64,000 nt of DNA from Burkholderiaceae bacterium (GCA_913776825.1 CAJYPV010000022.1:310001-374000), one strand, 5' to 3'. Positions 47,440-57,186 are shown, counted from the first letter of the stretch. Numbers and translations: made by a program. Notes: generated by a model not told the origin, from the sequence alone.

Positions 47440-49094
47440 GTCGACAATTCCTTCTTGGGTGGCGGCGCTCGGCGTCGCGAGGCGGGAGAGCGTTCCGATT
47501 CAGTGTCGACCGCGAGGCCGGCTGCCGAGGCGATCGCCGCGGTGACGCGGCCCGGCGTGGCGTGGGGCCGTCGCGCTTCGGTCACTGCAGCGGCAGCCGC
47601 GGTGGCGTCGCGCCACCACTGCAGCACGGCATAGCTTCGATAGGGCGCGTGGATCTGGGCCTCGGCGGCCTGGGCGATGGGTGTCAGCGGGCGTCCGGTC
47701 TGGTGCTCCAGCCGCTGTTTCAGGACCACATCGCCCGGCAGGAAGGCGTCCGGCCAGCTCCAGCCGCGCATCAGCATGTAGTGCGCGGTCCACGGGCCGA
47801 AGCCGGGCAGGGCGACCAGTTCGGCGATCGCGTCCGTGACGGCGCCGCGCCCCTGCGCGAAGGCCAGCCTCGGCCAGTGCTGGGCGAGCGTGATCAGCGC
47901 TTGCGCGCGGCGCGCGGGCATCCCCAGCGACGCGATGTCGTCCACGCTGGCGGTGGCCAGGCGCGCGGGCGGCGGGAAGGCATGGGTGATGCCGTCGGGC
48001 GCGCCCAGCGCAGCGGGCAAGGGCTCGCCGAATCGCGCGATCAGCCGGGTGGCGAGGGTGCGGGCCGCCGCCACGGTGACTTGCTGGCCCAGCACGGCGC
48101 GGATGGCCAGTTCGAACCGATCGATCGTGCCGGGCAGGCGCAGGCCCAGGGCGGACCGGCCCAGCGTCTCGCCCAGCGCGGCGGCAATCGCGGCCGGGTC
48201 GGCATCCAGATCCAGCCAGCGTCGCACGCGCGGCAGCAGCGCGGCCATCGACGGCCACAAGGTGGCGCTCACCCGCACACGGACCTGCGGACGAGGCGCG
48301 TCATCCGGCGTGAATTGCAGTCGGATCCAGCCGAGCAGATCGTCCTGTCCCGGCCGCGCGAGGCGCACGCTGCGCGACAGGCGCAGCGCGTTCAGGTCGA
48401 CCTGTTCCACACCCGGGACGGCGCGGGCCGCGAGGAACTGCAGCAGTACCGAGCTCAGCAGCGGCGGACGGGCATCCAGGCAGAGCTCGGCGGTGTCGTC
48501 GGTTTGGTCGGTCCGTGCGCTGCCGGCACGCCGCAGCGCCGTGGGGCTGAGCCGGTAATGCCCGACGAAGGCCGCATTGAAACGACGCAGGCTGGAGAAC
48601 CCCGCCGCCAGCGCGACATCCGCCACCGCGAGCGTCGTATCGGTCAGCAATTGTTTGGCCAGCAACAGACGGCGCGTCTGCAAATACTGCAGCGGCGCGA
48701 CGCCGTGCACCGCGCTGAAGATGCGGCGCACATGCCGTTCGCTGACGCCCAGATGCGCTGCGAGCGCCGGCAGGGAGGCGGTGTCCGGCGCGCATTCGTC
48801 CAGCCAGCGGGCGGCTTCGCGGGCGAGCAGCTCGCTGGCGTCCATCGCGCTCCATCGGCGTGCGGCGGGCGCCAATTCGGGGCGGCATTTCAGGCAGGGG
48901 CGGTAGCGCGCGGCCTCGGCCAGGCTGGCGCTGGGATAGAACTCGCAGTTCTCGCGCTTGGGCGTTCGCACCCGGCAGATGGGACGGCAATAGATGCCTG
49001 TCGTCTTCACACCCACGAACCATTGGCCGTCGAAGCGGGCGTCCCGCGCCAGCAGGGCGGGATAGCAGTGGTCGGGGTCGAGGGTCAGGTCCAT
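47436..49094 (-). CDS. Ada-AlkA fusion: methyl-sensing activator and 3-methyladenine glycosylase
   Basis: The protein has 552 residues from ATG at 49094 (ATG at 49106 is 4 residues longer). The Ada zinc domain has Cys36, Cys40, Cys67 and Cys70 ([11 protein letters not shown] ... CLKC), Cys36 being the equivalent of the phosphotriester methyl acceptor Cys38 in E. coli. An AraC-type HTH follows ([32 protein letters not shown]), then the AlkA N-terminal domain and the HhH-GPD glycosylase core, with [14 protein letters not shown] and the catalytic Asp in [12 protein letters not shown]. It would sense methylated DNA, activate its own operon and excise alkylated bases. It heads an operon with ogt and a transporter. 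Confidence 0.95.
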   Translation of the reverse strand: MDLTLDPDHCYPALLARDARFDGQWFVGVKTTGIYCRPICRVRTPKRENCEFYPSASLAEAARYRPCLKCRPELAPAARRWSAMDASELLAREAARWLDECAPDTASLPALAAHLGVSERHVRRIFSAVHGVAPLQYLQTRRLLLAKQLLTDTTLAVADVALAAGFSSLRRFNAAFVGHYRLSPTALRRAGSARTDQTDDTAELCLDARPPLLSSVLLQFLAARAVPGVEQVDLNALRLSRSVRLARPGQDDLLGWIRLQFTPDDAPRPQVRVRVSATLWPSMAALLPRVRRWLDLDADPAAIAAALGETLGRSALGLRLPGTIDRFELAIRAVLGQQVTVAAARTLATRLIARFGEPLPAALGAPDGITHAFPPPARLATASVDDIASLGMPARRAQALITLAQHWPRLAFAQGRGAVTDAIAELVALPGFGPWTAHYMLMRGWSWPDAFLPGDVVLKQRLEHQTGRPLTPIAQAAEAQIHAPYRSYAVLQWWRDATAAAAAVTEARRPHATPGRVTAAIASAAGLAVDTESERSPASRRRAPPPKKELST

Positions 49095-49106
49095 GGCGGA
49101 AATCAT

Positions 49107-49409
49107 AGGCAGCGCCTGCGCCGTCGGCTCGCCGTTTTCGGACCTGTTGCTGACAGCGCCTGGCAGCTGCGCGCCGGCGGCCCCTGGCCCGCCGCTTGCT
49201 CTCTCACGCCGGGTTACATCAAGGCATCCGGACACCTGCCTACAATCCGCCCCAGTTTCGGCCCGCCTGCGGCGGCGCCGGTGGCCGTGCGGCCTGGACG
49301 GGACCGGCCCCGCCACCGGCCCGCTCGATTGGCGACTGCTCCGATTTCTTCGTTTTCTTCGATCTTCGATTCTTCGATTCTTCCGAATCCACTTTCAACA
49401 GGGACGCCC
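49107..49409. other. Divergent control region between the Ada-AlkA and phosphomutase genes
   Basis: About 300 bases without a supportable gene. TACAAT at 49241-49246 looks like a -10 element for the rightward phosphomutase gene, but a good -35 is not visible (TTACAT at 49214 is 21 bases away). A T/C-rich stretch rich in TCTTCG and TTCTTCGATT lies at 49345-49385 in the leader. No Ada box could be assigned with confidence. Confidence 0.45.
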
Positions 49410-50798
49410 ATGCAAGTTCACGCATCCATCTTCAAGGCCTACGATATTCGCGGTGTGGTCGGTCAGACACTGAATGAAGAGCTGGCCGAGCACCTCGGTC
49501 GCGCATTCGGCACCGAAGCCAAGCTCGCTGGCGAGAAGGCCGTGGCGGTGGGACGCGATGGCCGCGTCTCCGGCCCGTCGCTGGTGGAAGCGCTGATCCG
49601 TGGCTTGAAGTCGACCGGGCTGGATGTGGTGGACATCGGCGCGGTGACCACCCCGATGCTCTATTACGTGGCGGCCACCCGTGGTCAGCATGGCTGCCAT
49701 TCCGGCATCCAGGTCACCGGCAGCCACAACCCCAAGGACTACAACGGCTTCAAGATGGTGCTCAAGGGCGCCGCCGTGTTCGGTGAGCAAATTCAGGGCC
49801 TGAAGCGCCGCATCGAAGCCGAGGACTACGCCACCGGCAACGGCCGCGTCGGCACGATGGACGTGGTGGCCGAATACACCCACCGCATCGTCAAGGATGC
49901 GAAGCTCTCCCGCCCGATGAAGATCGTGGTGGACAGCGGCAACGGCATTCCCGGCGCCACCGCACCGGCCATCCTGCGCGCCCTGGGTTGCGAGGTGGTG
50001 GACATCTTCTCCAAGGTGGACGGTGACTTCCCCAACCACCATCCGGATCCCTCGCGCCCGGAAAACCTGGAAGACCTCAAGCGCATCGTGCATGCGACCG
50101 ATGCCGAGCTGGGTCTGGCCTTCGATGGCGACGGCGACCGCCTGGGCATCGTCACCAAGGACGGCACGATGATCATGCCGGACCGTCAGATCATGCTGAT
50201 CGCCGCTGACATCCTCAAGCGCAAGCCGGGTTCGGAAATCATCTTCGACGTGAAGTGCACGCAGCGCCTGGCCCCGTGGATCCGTGAGCATGGCGGCAAG
50301 CCGCTGATGTGGATGACCGGCCACTCGCTGGCCAAGGCCAAGCTGAAGGAAACCGGCGCGCCGCTGGCGGGCGAGCTGTCGGGCCACATCTTCTTCGCCG
50401 AGCGCTGGTATGGCTTCGACGACGCGATGTACACGGCGGCCCGCATGCTGGAGATCCTGTCGCGCTTCGACGATCCCAGCCAGGTGCTCAACGACCTGCC
50501 CAACAGCGTCAACACGCCCGAGCTGAACGTGCCTTGCAAGGAAGGCGAGCATCACGAGGTGGTGGCCAAGCTCAAGGAGATCGCCGAGTTCCCGAATGCG
50601 AAGGAACTGGTGACCATCGACGGCATCCGTGTCGAGTACGACGATGGCTTCGGCCTGGTGCGCGCCTCCAACACCACGCCGGTGCTGGTGCTGCGCTTCG
50701 AAGGCCACACCCAGGAAGCGCTGGAGCGCATCCAGAAGGAAGTCCTGGCGCAGCTCAAGCGCGTCAAGGCCGACATCACCTTCACCTCGGGTCACTGA
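49410..50798 (+). CDS. Phosphomannomutase/phosphoglucomutase (AlgC type)
   Basis: The protein has 462 residues from ATG at 49410; the frame upstream is an Ada-AlkA shadow. The N-terminus (ASIFKAYDIRGVVG) is typical of bifunctional PMM/PGM enzymes. The phospho-Ser is in QVTGSHNPKDYNG, the Mg2+ loop is LAFDGDGDRLGIV, the sugar-binding loop is LAGELSGHIFF, and the C-terminal phosphate-binding region is VRASNTTPVLVLRFEG. It interconverts mannose-6-P/mannose-1-P and glucose-6-P/glucose-1-P for LPS and exopolysaccharide precursors. It is followed 1 base later by waaA, fitting an envelope role. Confidence 0.95.
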   Translation: MQVHASIFKAYDIRGVVGQTLNEELAEHLGRAFGTEAKLAGEKAVAVGRDGRVSGPSLVEALIRGLKSTGLDVVDIGAVTTPMLYYVAATRGQHGCHSGIQVTGSHNPKDYNGFKMVLKGAAVFGEQIQGLKRRIEAEDYATGNGRVGTMDVVAEYTHRIVKDAKLSRPMKIVVDSGNGIPGATAPAILRALGCEVVDIFSKVDGDFPNHHPDPSRPENLEDLKRIVHATDAELGLAFDGDGDRLGIVTKDGTMIMPDRQIMLIAADILKRKPGSEIIFDVKCTQRLAPWIREHGGKPLMWMTGHSLAKAKLKETGAPLAGELSGHIFFAERWYGFDDAMYTAARMLEILSRFDDPSQVLNDLPNSVNTPELNVPCKEGEHHEVVAKLKEIAEFPNAKELVTIDGIRVEYDDGFGLVRASNTTPVLVLRFEGHTQEALERIQKEVLAQLKRVKADITFTSGH

Positions 50799-50799
50799 G

Positions 50800-52170
50800 A
50801 TGACGGTGCCGGGCGGTCGCCCTGGCGCGGCTGCCTGGCCACCGCCACCGGACAGTCTCAAGGAACGGCTGGCGCGCGCGGCCTTCAGCACGGTGCTGCG
50901 GCTGGCCGCGCCGGCTTACCTGATCCGGCTGCTGCTCCGCGGCCGCTCAGAGCCGCTCTACCGCGCGCATCTGGCGGAGCGCTTCGGCGTCGGGCCGGCG
51001 CTGGCGCCGGGGGCGCTCTGGGTGCATGCGGTTTCGCTCGGCGAAACCCGCGCCGCTGCGCCGCTGATCGAGCGCCTGCGCCAGCAGGATCCCGACCTGC
51101 GCCTGCTGCTGACCCACACCACGGCCACCGGCCGTGAGGCGGGCCAGGTCTTGTTGCGACCGGGGGATGCGCAGTGCTGGCTGCCGGTGGACATGCCCGG
51201 CGCGGTGCGCCGCTTCCTGCGTCGCACCCGGCCGGCGGTCGGCGTGCTGATGGAAACCGAGATCTGGCCCAACCTGCAGCATCATGCGCTGCGCGCCGGC
51301 GTGCCGATGGTGCTGGCGAATGCGCGGCTCTCGGCCCGCAGCCTGCGGCGAGGCGAAAAGTTCCAGTCGCTGTTGGGCCCCGCCGCCCGCAGCCTGCGGC
51401 TCGCACTCGCCCAGACCGAGGACGACGCCGACCGACTGCGCCGCGCCGGCGTGGCGGAGGTGCAGGTCAGCGGCAATCTGAAATTCGATCTGCAGCCCGA
51501 TGAGGCGCTGCTGGCGCGCGGGCGCGCCTGGCGGGTCGGGCTGAACCGGCCGGTGGTGATGCTGGCGGTCTCGCGAGAAGGCGAAGAAGCCGCGCTGCTG
51601 TCCGCCTGGCAAGCCGCTGCTGATGCTCGGGCGGCGGCGGGTTCACCGCTGCTGCTGATCGTGCCGCGTCATCCGCAGCGCTTCGATGCCATCGCCGCGA
51701 TGGTGACGGAGACCGGCCTGACGCTGGTGCGCCGCAGCCAGTTCGGCGCGGGCGCCGACGTCGTGCCGCCGTCCGACGCGGCAGGCGCGGACGTGTGGCT
51801 CGGCGACTCGATGCGCGAGATGTCGCTCTACTACGGCCTGTCCGACGTCGCCCTGCTGGGCGGCAGCTTCGAGAGGCTCGGCGGCCAGAACCTGATCGAG
51901 GCGGCCGCTTGCGGCGTGCCGCTGCTGATGGGGCCGCACACCTTCAATTTCGCCGAGGCCGCGACGCTGTCGATCGAGGCCGGAGCTGCCCGTCGGGTCG
52001 ACGATCTGCCGCAGGCGGTGGCGGCGGCGCTGGCGCTGCTTCGGGCATCGGACGCGCGTCGGACGATGGCGCAGGCGGCGCTCGAGTTCGCTGGCGCGCA
52101 TCGCGGCGCGGCGGCGCGCATGGCGGATCGCATCCTCGCGTTGATGGGGCGGGGCGGATCGTCCTCCTGA
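50800..52170 (+). CDS. waaA: 3-deoxy-D-manno-octulosonic acid (Kdo) transferase WaaA
   Basis: The protein has 456 residues from ATG at 50800, directly after the phosphomutase stop. An N-terminal hydrophobic stretch (LAAPAYLIRLLLRG) anchors it at the inner membrane. The catalytic Glu region is LWVHAVSLGETRAA, followed by TTATGREAG, the VLMETEIWPNLQ motif, ANARLSARSL and the C-terminal nucleotide-binding GGSFERLGGQNLIEAAACGVP. It attaches Kdo to lipid A. The first 25 residues are Pro/Gly-rich and not part of the conserved core. Confidence 0.95.
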   Translation: MTVPGGRPGAAAWPPPPDSLKERLARAAFSTVLRLAAPAYLIRLLLRGRSEPLYRAHLAERFGVGPALAPGALWVHAVSLGETRAAAPLIERLRQQDPDLRLLLTHTTATGREAGQVLLRPGDAQCWLPVDMPGAVRRFLRRTRPAVGVLMETEIWPNLQHHALRAGVPMVLANARLSARSLRRGEKFQSLLGPAARSLRLALAQTEDDADRLRRAGVAEVQVSGNLKFDLQPDEALLARGRAWRVGLNRPVVMLAVSREGEEAALLSAWQAAADARAAAGSPLLLIVPRHPQRFDAIAAMVTETGLTLVRRSQFGAGADVVPPSDAAGADVWLGDSMREMSLYYGLSDVALLGGSFERLGGQNLIEAAACGVPLLMGPHTFNFAEAATLSIEAGAARRVDDLPQAVAAALALLRASDARRTMAQAALEFAGAHRGAAARMADRILALMGRGGSSS

Positions 52171-52402
52171 TCAGCGCCCGGCGCGGACCAGGGTCGATCT
52201 CAGTGCGACGCTCAGTACCGCCGCGCTTCGAGGCTCGGGCCGGTCGATCCTCCTGACCGTTCCCTCCAAAGAGACGCGCAACGCTCCGCATCAGACAAGA
52301 GGCCGCGCGATGCTGTGCGCTGCACCGAGCGAGGCTGCCTCGTCGTCCGGGGCGCGGGCTCCATCGAGCGCCGCGCCGCGGTCGCGGTCGCAGTCGCAGC
52401 CG

Positions 52403-54955
52403 CTACTGGTTGCTGGTCGCGCGCACTTCCGCCAGCGTAGTGACGCCTTGCAGCACCTTGGCGATGCCGTCCTGGCGCAGCGTGCGCATGCCTTCGGCCA
52501 TCGATTGATGCATCAGCTCTTCGGCGCGTGAGCCGGTCTGGATCAGGCGACGCAGCGATCGGGAGACCACCAGCAGCTCATGCAGGCCGGCACGGCCCTT
52601 GAAGCCGGTGTTGTCGCACTTCGGGCAACCGGGGCTGTGATAGTGCAGCAGGTTGGGCTGGCCATAAGCGCCTTTCCATTCCGCCAGCACCGCATCGCGA
52701 GGCGGTCGGTTCTCGGGCGAGAACACATGCAGGTAGTCGTCCAGCAGCTCGTTGAGCGCGGCCTCCGGCATCGGCTCGGCCGTACGACAGGACGGGCACA
52801 GGCGGCGCACCAGCCGCTGGGCCAGCACCGCCAGCAGCGAGTCGGCAAAGTTGAAGGGGTCCATGCCCATGTCCAGCAGACGGGTCACGGTTTCCGGCGC
52901 GCTGTTGGTGTGCAGGGTCGACAGCACCAGGTGGCCGGTCAGCGAGGCCTCGACCGCGATCTCGGCGGTTTCCTCATCGCGGATTTCGCCCACCATGATC
53001 ACGTCCGGATCGGCCCGCAGGAAGGCGCGCAGCGCCTTGGCGAAGGTCCAGTCGATTTTCGGATTGACCTGCACCTGACGCAGGCCCTGCTGGGTGATTT
53101 CGACCGGGTCTTCGGCGGTCCAGATCTTGCGCTCGGGCGTGTTGATGTTGGCCAGCACCGAATGCAGCGTGGTGGTCTTGCCGGAGCCGGTCGGGCCGAC
53201 GCACAGCACCATGCCGTAGGGCCGGGCGGAGGCGGCCTGCAGCTCGCGCATGTTGCGTTCGGACAGGCCGAGCTTGCCCATCGGAATTGGCTTCGCGGAG
53301 GCCAGGATCCGCATCACCACATCTTCCAGGCCGTTGTTGGTCGGGATGGTGGCGACCCGCAGCTCGATCTTGTGCTGCGGCGAGAAGCGGGAGAAATTGA
53401 TCTTGCCGTCCTGCGGCTTGCGGCGCTCGGAGATGTCCAGGTCGCACATGATCTTGATGCGGGCGATCATGGCGCTGCGGTAGGTGTGCGGCAGGTCCAG
53501 ATAGGGCTGCATCACGCCGTCCTTGCGGAAGCGGATCTTGAGCTTTTCCTTGCCCGGCTGGGTCTCGATGTGGATGTCCGAGACGTTCTGGGTGTGGGCC
53601 TCGATGATCATGGTGTTGATCATCCGCACCAGCGAGTTGTCGCTCTGCTCGATCGGCCGCTCGTCCTCGCGGCTGACTTCGCGGGCCACCTGTTCCTGGC
53701 CTTCGCGCTCCAGGGTTTCGATCAGCTTGTCGGAGCTGTCCAGCTCGAATTCCACCGTCAGCGGCGGCAGATTGGCGTCCCGTCCGCCGGCCGGCTGATT
53801 GCCGAAGCGCTCATAGGCATTGGGCAGCGCGAATTGCAGCGAACCCACGCGCGCCAGCGCCGGCACGATCTTGAGCTGGGTGATGAATTCGACTTCATCG
53901 ATGCAATCGCGCCGGGTCGGGTCTTCCATCGCCACGATCAGGCGACCATCGCGCAGCACCAGCGGCAACACCTCCAGCCGACGCGCCACCGAGAACGGCA
54001 GCTTGCGCACCGCATCGGGCTCGATGGCGAAGCTGTCGGCATCGACCAGTGGATAGCCCATCTTGCGCGCCAGCGCGGACTGCAGCTGCGCGCGGGTGAC
54101 GATGCCCTTGCGCACCAGCAGCTCGCCCAGCGGCACCGAGCGGTCCTGCTTCTGCTGCTCCAGCGCTTCATCCAGTTGCGCCTGGCTGACCAGCTCCAGC
54201 GCCAGCAGCGCTTCGCCGATCCGCACCATCGGCATCTTGGCCTGCTGCTCGATCGCCTGCATCAGCTGCTCGGCGCTGACGATCTGCTGCGCCACCAGGA
54301 TGTCGCCCACGCGGCGATCGCGCAGCTCACGCTGCTCCTTGACGGTTTCCTCGACCTGCACCGGCGTGGCGACCTGCTCACGCACCAGCAGGTCACCGAT
54401 GCGCTCGCCGACCTCGAAGCCGGTCAGCACCTCGCGCGGGACGAACATGCAGCGCACCCAGTCGCTGGTGTCGCTGACGGGCGGGAAGAGGAACAGGCCG
54501 AGATCGGTCTCCTGATGGCCGATCGTCACGCCCTTGAATTCCTCGCCGCCCACATACATCAGGCGGAAGTCGCTGCGCGGGCGCTGGTCCAGCGAGAGCG
54601 GATCGTTGGCGGCGGCGGGATCGCGGGGCGGAACCTCGATCGCATGCAGCAGCTTGAGCGCCTTGAACTGCGAGAACTTCAGCCCCATCGCATTGCGCGC
54701 CGGCGGCACCAGCACCTGGGCGAGCCGCTCGCGGGCGACCATTTGAATCACCTTGCCGACGGTGCGGCTGCCGTTCAGGCCGAGGATCTCGCAGGCCAGC
54801 GGATCGCGGTGCGGCCGGGGGCGCGGATAGGCCGCGAACGGCGGGGTGGGCCATTCGAAGGCGTCGTTGTCGCCGGGCCTCGACCCGGGCCGCGCGTCTG
54901 AAAGAACGCCGGGCTGGGTTTGAGTCCACTGCAGCGGCACGGACGGGTCGGACAT
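52403..54955 (-). CDS. Orphan GspE/PilB-family ATPase with repeated MshEN-like domains
   Basis: The protein has 850 residues from ATG at 54955 (GGAGA 8 bases upstream). Residues 1-150 form a poorly conserved N-terminal region. About residues 165-320 contain at least three related helical units (VGERIGDLLVREQVATPVQV; VGDILVAQQIVSAEQLMQAI; IGEALLALELVSQAQLDEAL; LGELLVRKGIVTRAQLQSAL), resembling MshEN/T2SSE-N modules, which can bind c-di-GMP. The ATPase core has VGPTGSGKTTTLHSVL, TAEDPVEI, VIMVGEIRDEETAEIA and STLHTNSAPETV. Zinc cysteines are in CPSCRT and CPKCDNTGFKGR. No secretin, platform or pilin gene is adjacent; it is divergent from pcp. It may serve a type IVa pilus or type II system elsewhere in the genome. 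Confidence 0.92.
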   Translation of the reverse strand: MSDPSVPLQWTQTQPGVLSDARPGSRPGDNDAFEWPTPPFAAYPRPRPHRDPLACEILGLNGSRTVGKVIQMVARERLAQVLVPPARNAMGLKFSQFKALKLLHAIEVPPRDPAAANDPLSLDQRPRSDFRLMYVGGEEFKGVTIGHQETDLGLFLFPPVSDTSDWVRCMFVPREVLTGFEVGERIGDLLVREQVATPVQVEETVKEQRELRDRRVGDILVAQQIVSAEQLMQAIEQQAKMPMVRIGEALLALELVSQAQLDEALEQQKQDRSVPLGELLVRKGIVTRAQLQSALARKMGYPLVDADSFAIEPDAVRKLPFSVARRLEVLPLVLRDGRLIVAMEDPTRRDCIDEVEFITQLKIVPALARVGSLQFALPNAYERFGNQPAGGRDANLPPLTVEFELDSSDKLIETLEREGQEQVAREVSREDERPIEQSDNSLVRMINTMIIEAHTQNVSDIHIETQPGKEKLKIRFRKDGVMQPYLDLPHTYRSAMIARIKIMCDLDISERRKPQDGKINFSRFSPQHKIELRVATIPTNNGLEDVVMRILASAKPIPMGKLGLSERNMRELQAASARPYGMVLCVGPTGSGKTTTLHSVLANINTPERKIWTAEDPVEITQQGLRQVQVNPKIDWTFAKALRAFLRADPDVIMVGEIRDEETAEIAVEASLTGHLVLSTLHTNSAPETVTRLLDMGMDPFNFADSLLAVLAQRLVRRLCPSCRTAEPMPEAALNELLDDYLHVFSPENRPPRDAVLAEWKGAYGQPNLLHYHSPGCPKCDNTGFKGRAGLHELLVVSRSLRRLIQTGSRAEELMHQSMAEGMRTLRQDGIAKVLQGVTTLAEVRATSNQ

Positions 54956-55060
54956 GAAGCGGTCTCCGCGGAAATTCTCTTGACTGGGGTGAAGCCTAAC
55001 GCTTTTGCAAGGGATTAATCGTCCTGTGTCCGAATTGGGGGTCAGGCTAGACTGGGTTCC

Positions 55061-55699
55061 GTGAAGAACATCCTGCTCACGGGCTTCGAGCCCTTTGGCG
55101 GTGAGACCGTCAATCCGTCCTGGGAACTGGTCCGTGCGCTCCATGGCGAGGTCATTGCCGACGCCCGGGTGGTGGCGGTGCAACTGCCGTGCGTCTTCGG
55201 AGAGGCGCTCCGGCAACTGGACGAGGCGCTGACCCGGGTCGGGCCTGGCCTGGTGCTGGCCATCGGCCAGGCGGGCGGGCGCTGCGACCTGTCACTGGAA
55301 CGGGTGGCGATCAATGTCGACGATGCGCGCATTCCGGACAACGCCGGCGCGCAGCCGGTGGACCAGCCGGTCGTGCCGGACGGACCGGCCGCCTACTTCA
55401 GCACCTTGCCGATCAAGGCCATCGTGGCGGGTCTGCGGGAAGCCGGTCATCCCGCCTCGGTGTCGCAGACCGCCGGCACCTTCGTCTGCAATCACCTGTT
55501 CTACGGCCTGCAGCACCGGCTTCACGGCACCGGCATCCGCAGCGGCTTCCTGCACATTCCCTACCTGCCGAGCCAGGCCGCTCGGCATCCCGGCACGGCC
55601 AGCATGCCGCTGCCGACGCTGGTGGCGGCGGTCCGGCTCGCCGTGTCCCTGGCGCTGACCGCCGACGAGATCCGCGCCGTGGGCGGTCAGCTGGATTGA
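55061..55699 (+). CDS. pcp: Pyrrolidone-carboxylate peptidase (pyroglutamyl peptidase I)
   Basis: This C15 cysteine peptidase removes N-terminal pyroglutamate. It has 212 residues from GTG at 55061. The start [20 protein letters not shown] is characteristic. The catalytic triad is Glu80 ([13 protein letters not shown]), Cys143 ([13 protein letters not shown]) and His165 ([10 protein letters not shown]). No signal peptide is present, so it is cytoplasmic. It is monocistronic and divergent from the GspE-like gene. A direct duplication begins at its stop codon. Confidence 0.95.
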   Translation: MKNILLTGFEPFGGETVNPSWELVRALHGEVIADARVVAVQLPCVFGEALRQLDEALTRVGPGLVLAIGQAGGRCDLSLERVAINVDDARIPDNAGAQPVDQPVVPDGPAAYFSTLPIKAIVAGLREAGHPASVSQTAGTFVCNHLFYGLQHRLHGTGIRSGFLHIPYLPSQAARHPGTASMPLPTLVAAVRLAVSLALTADEIRAVGGQLD

Positions 55700-55739
55700 G
55701 CGCCATCCGCGCCCGCTGAGCGCCATCCGCGCGCCCGCT
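55698..55739. repeat. Imperfect tandem duplication after pcp
   Basis: A 20-base unit (55698-55717, GAGCGCCATCCGCGCCCGCT) is followed by a 22-base copy (55718-55739) differing by an extra GC. The first unit overlaps the pcp stop codon. Confidence 0.8.
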
Positions 55740-55790
55740 GGGCGCGGTCTGATGCGCCGCACCCGATGGCTCAACCCTTGAGCTGACGGC

Positions 55791-56024
55791 TCAGCCTTTG
55801 TCGGACCGATCGTCCGTGGGGCTCGACCCGCCCTCGTCGCTATAGCGCCGCCACTGCGCGGTGGCGCGCTGCATGAGCGCGAGCTGATCCCGCACGCGCG
55901 GGCAGGCGTCGCAGGCTTTCATGTGCAGCGTGAGGGCCAGACGGTCCCACCACGGCAGGGGGCCCTGATCCTGGGCTTGCATCAGCAGCAAGGTCACTTC
56001 CTTGCAGGTTCGGCGCAGTCGCAT
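55791..56024 (-). CDS. Small zinc-finger (zf-HC2) anti-sigma factor
   Basis: The protein has 77 residues. Cys7 and the motif His34-x3-Cys38-x2-Cys41 (LHMKACDACPRV) reproduce the ZAS/zf-HC2 zinc signature of anti-sigma factors. There is no membrane segment, so it would be a soluble anti-sigma domain. It starts 9 bases after the sigma factor gene on the same strand, the usual order for such a pair. The C-terminal 20 residues are polar and acidic. Confidence 0.85.
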   Translation of the reverse strand: MRLRRTCKEVTLLLMQAQDQGPLPWWDRLALTLHMKACDACPRVRDQLALMQRATAQWRRYSDEGGSSPTDDRSDKG

Positions 56025-56033
56025 GTCCGGTTC

Positions 56034-56690
56034 CTATCCGCGTGGCGCTCGGGCCGATGGGGCGTCCGACCGGTCAGAGCGGCCGCTGGCGCGCTTGCCG
56101 GTCGGAGTTGCCGAGCGGCCCGCGTCGCTCACGAACCAGCGCTGCTGCAGGCATTCACGCAGCCGCAGGCGTGCGCGGTGAAGCAGCACCCACAGGTGGG
56201 TGGAGGAGACGGCGGCTTCCCGGCAGATCTCGTCGGTGTCCAGCTCCAGCCATTCACGCATCATGAACACGCGGCCTTGCTGAGGCGGCAACTGGGTGAC
56301 GCAGGCTTCGAGCACCTGCATGAATTCGACCTGGTGCAGCGCGGCTTCCGGATCATGACCCCAGTCCGGCGGCGTCTCGCGCCAATGGCCGGAGCCGTCG
56401 AACAGCAGATCCTCCAGCGGCTCGGCGTCATCGGGGCCCGCGGCGCTGGAGGCGGTCATCTCACGGCAATGACGCCGGATCTGATCGACCAGCTTGTGCT
56501 TGAGGATGCCGATCAGCCAGGTCTTGAGCTGCGATCGTCCGGCGAAGTCGCGCGGCTTTTCGAGGGCGGCCAGCAGCGTGTCGGACACGGCGTCCTCCGC
56601 CCAGGCGTCATTGCGCATCTGCAGCCGCGCATAGCGCAGCAACTGCGGACGCGCCTGCTCCAGTTCAGCGGGCCAATCGGTGGGGGACAT
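56034..56690 (-). CDS. RNA polymerase sigma factor, ECF type
   Basis: The protein has 218 residues from ATG at 56690. Sigma region 2 is at about residues 10-75 (LLRYARLQMRNDAWAEDAVSD; LKTWLIGILKHKLVDQIRRH, the DNA-melting and -10 recognition part). Region 4 is at about 125-185 (VTQLPPQQGRVFMMREWLEL; EICREAAVSSTHLWVLLHRARLRL, HTH). There is no region 1.1 or 3. The C-terminal tail is Arg/Ser-rich. It is paired with a zf-HC2 protein and divergent from the bufferin-type operon, which it probably controls (inference from the known genomic association of such sigma factors with DUF2282/DUF692 operons). Confidence 0.92.
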   Translation of the reverse strand: MSPTDWPAELEQARPQLLRYARLQMRNDAWAEDAVSDTLLAALEKPRDFAGRSQLKTWLIGILKHKLVDQIRRHCREMTASSAAGPDDAEPLEDLLFDGSGHWRETPPDWGHDPEAALHQVEFMQVLEACVTQLPPQQGRVFMMREWLELDTDEICREAAVSSTHLWVLLHRARLRLRECLQQRWFVSDAGRSATPTGKRASGRSDRSDAPSARAPRG

Positions 56691-56875
56691 CGTGGTCGAA
56701 AAAAAAGTTCGCGGCAGTGTAAGCAAGCGACGGGCTGGATCGACAGACGAATGTCGCGCCACACCGCTGGGCGGATGAACGGTCTGGAATCCGGTGACGG
56801 ACGTCAGATCGGTCAGCTCAGCCGGTGTCGCGGCGAATTCTCATTGATGCTAACTTTCAACCAGGAGTGTTTTCC

Positions 56876-57175
56876 ATGACCCACACCACCACCCGCCATC
56901 TCGTGATGTCCGCCTTGACCGCTGCGCTCGCCATGGGTGCGGTCACGCACGTCTCGGCCGCCGACGACATGAAGGGCAAGGACAAGGAGAAGTGCTATGG
57001 CGTGGCCAAGGCCGGCCAGAACGATTGCTCCAACCTCAGCGGCAGCCATTCCTGCGCCGGCCAGTCGACGATGGATGCGTCGCCGGACGAATGGAAGTAC
57101 GTCGCCAAGGGCAGCTGCAAGGCGGCGGGCGGCATGAGCGCCGAAGAAGCCAAGCAAAAGGGCATGAAGAAGTGA
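56876..57175 (+). CDS. bufA1: Bufferin-type RiPP precursor, DUF2282 (BufA1)
   Basis: The protein has 99 residues from ATG at 56876 with AGGAG 8 bases upstream. A Sec signal peptide (about residues 1-28, ending HVSAAD) is followed by a core with four cysteines: Cys40, Cys51, Cys60 and Cys81 (EKCYGVAKAGQNDCSN; HSCAGQS; KGSCKAAGG), the DUF2282 pattern. In characterised bufferins an MNIO enzyme converts core cysteines to thiooxazoles, giving a copper-binding periplasmic peptide that protects against metal excess. The modifying enzyme and partner genes follow directly. The Lys-rich C-terminal tail may be a trailer. Confidence 0.92.
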   Translation: MTHTTTRHLVMSALTAALAMGAVTHVSAADDMKGKDKEKCYGVAKAGQNDCSNLSGSHSCAGQSTMDASPDEWKYVAKGSCKAAGGMSAEEAKQKGMKK

Positions 57176-57186
57176 TCCCCGGCGCC

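Noticed and set aside
56691..56875. ECF promoter for bufA1 (GGAATCC at 56786 with GGTC 18 bases later)
   Set aside because: Plausible in outline, but the match is short and the sigma factor's recognition sequence is unknown, so it was not listed as a feature.
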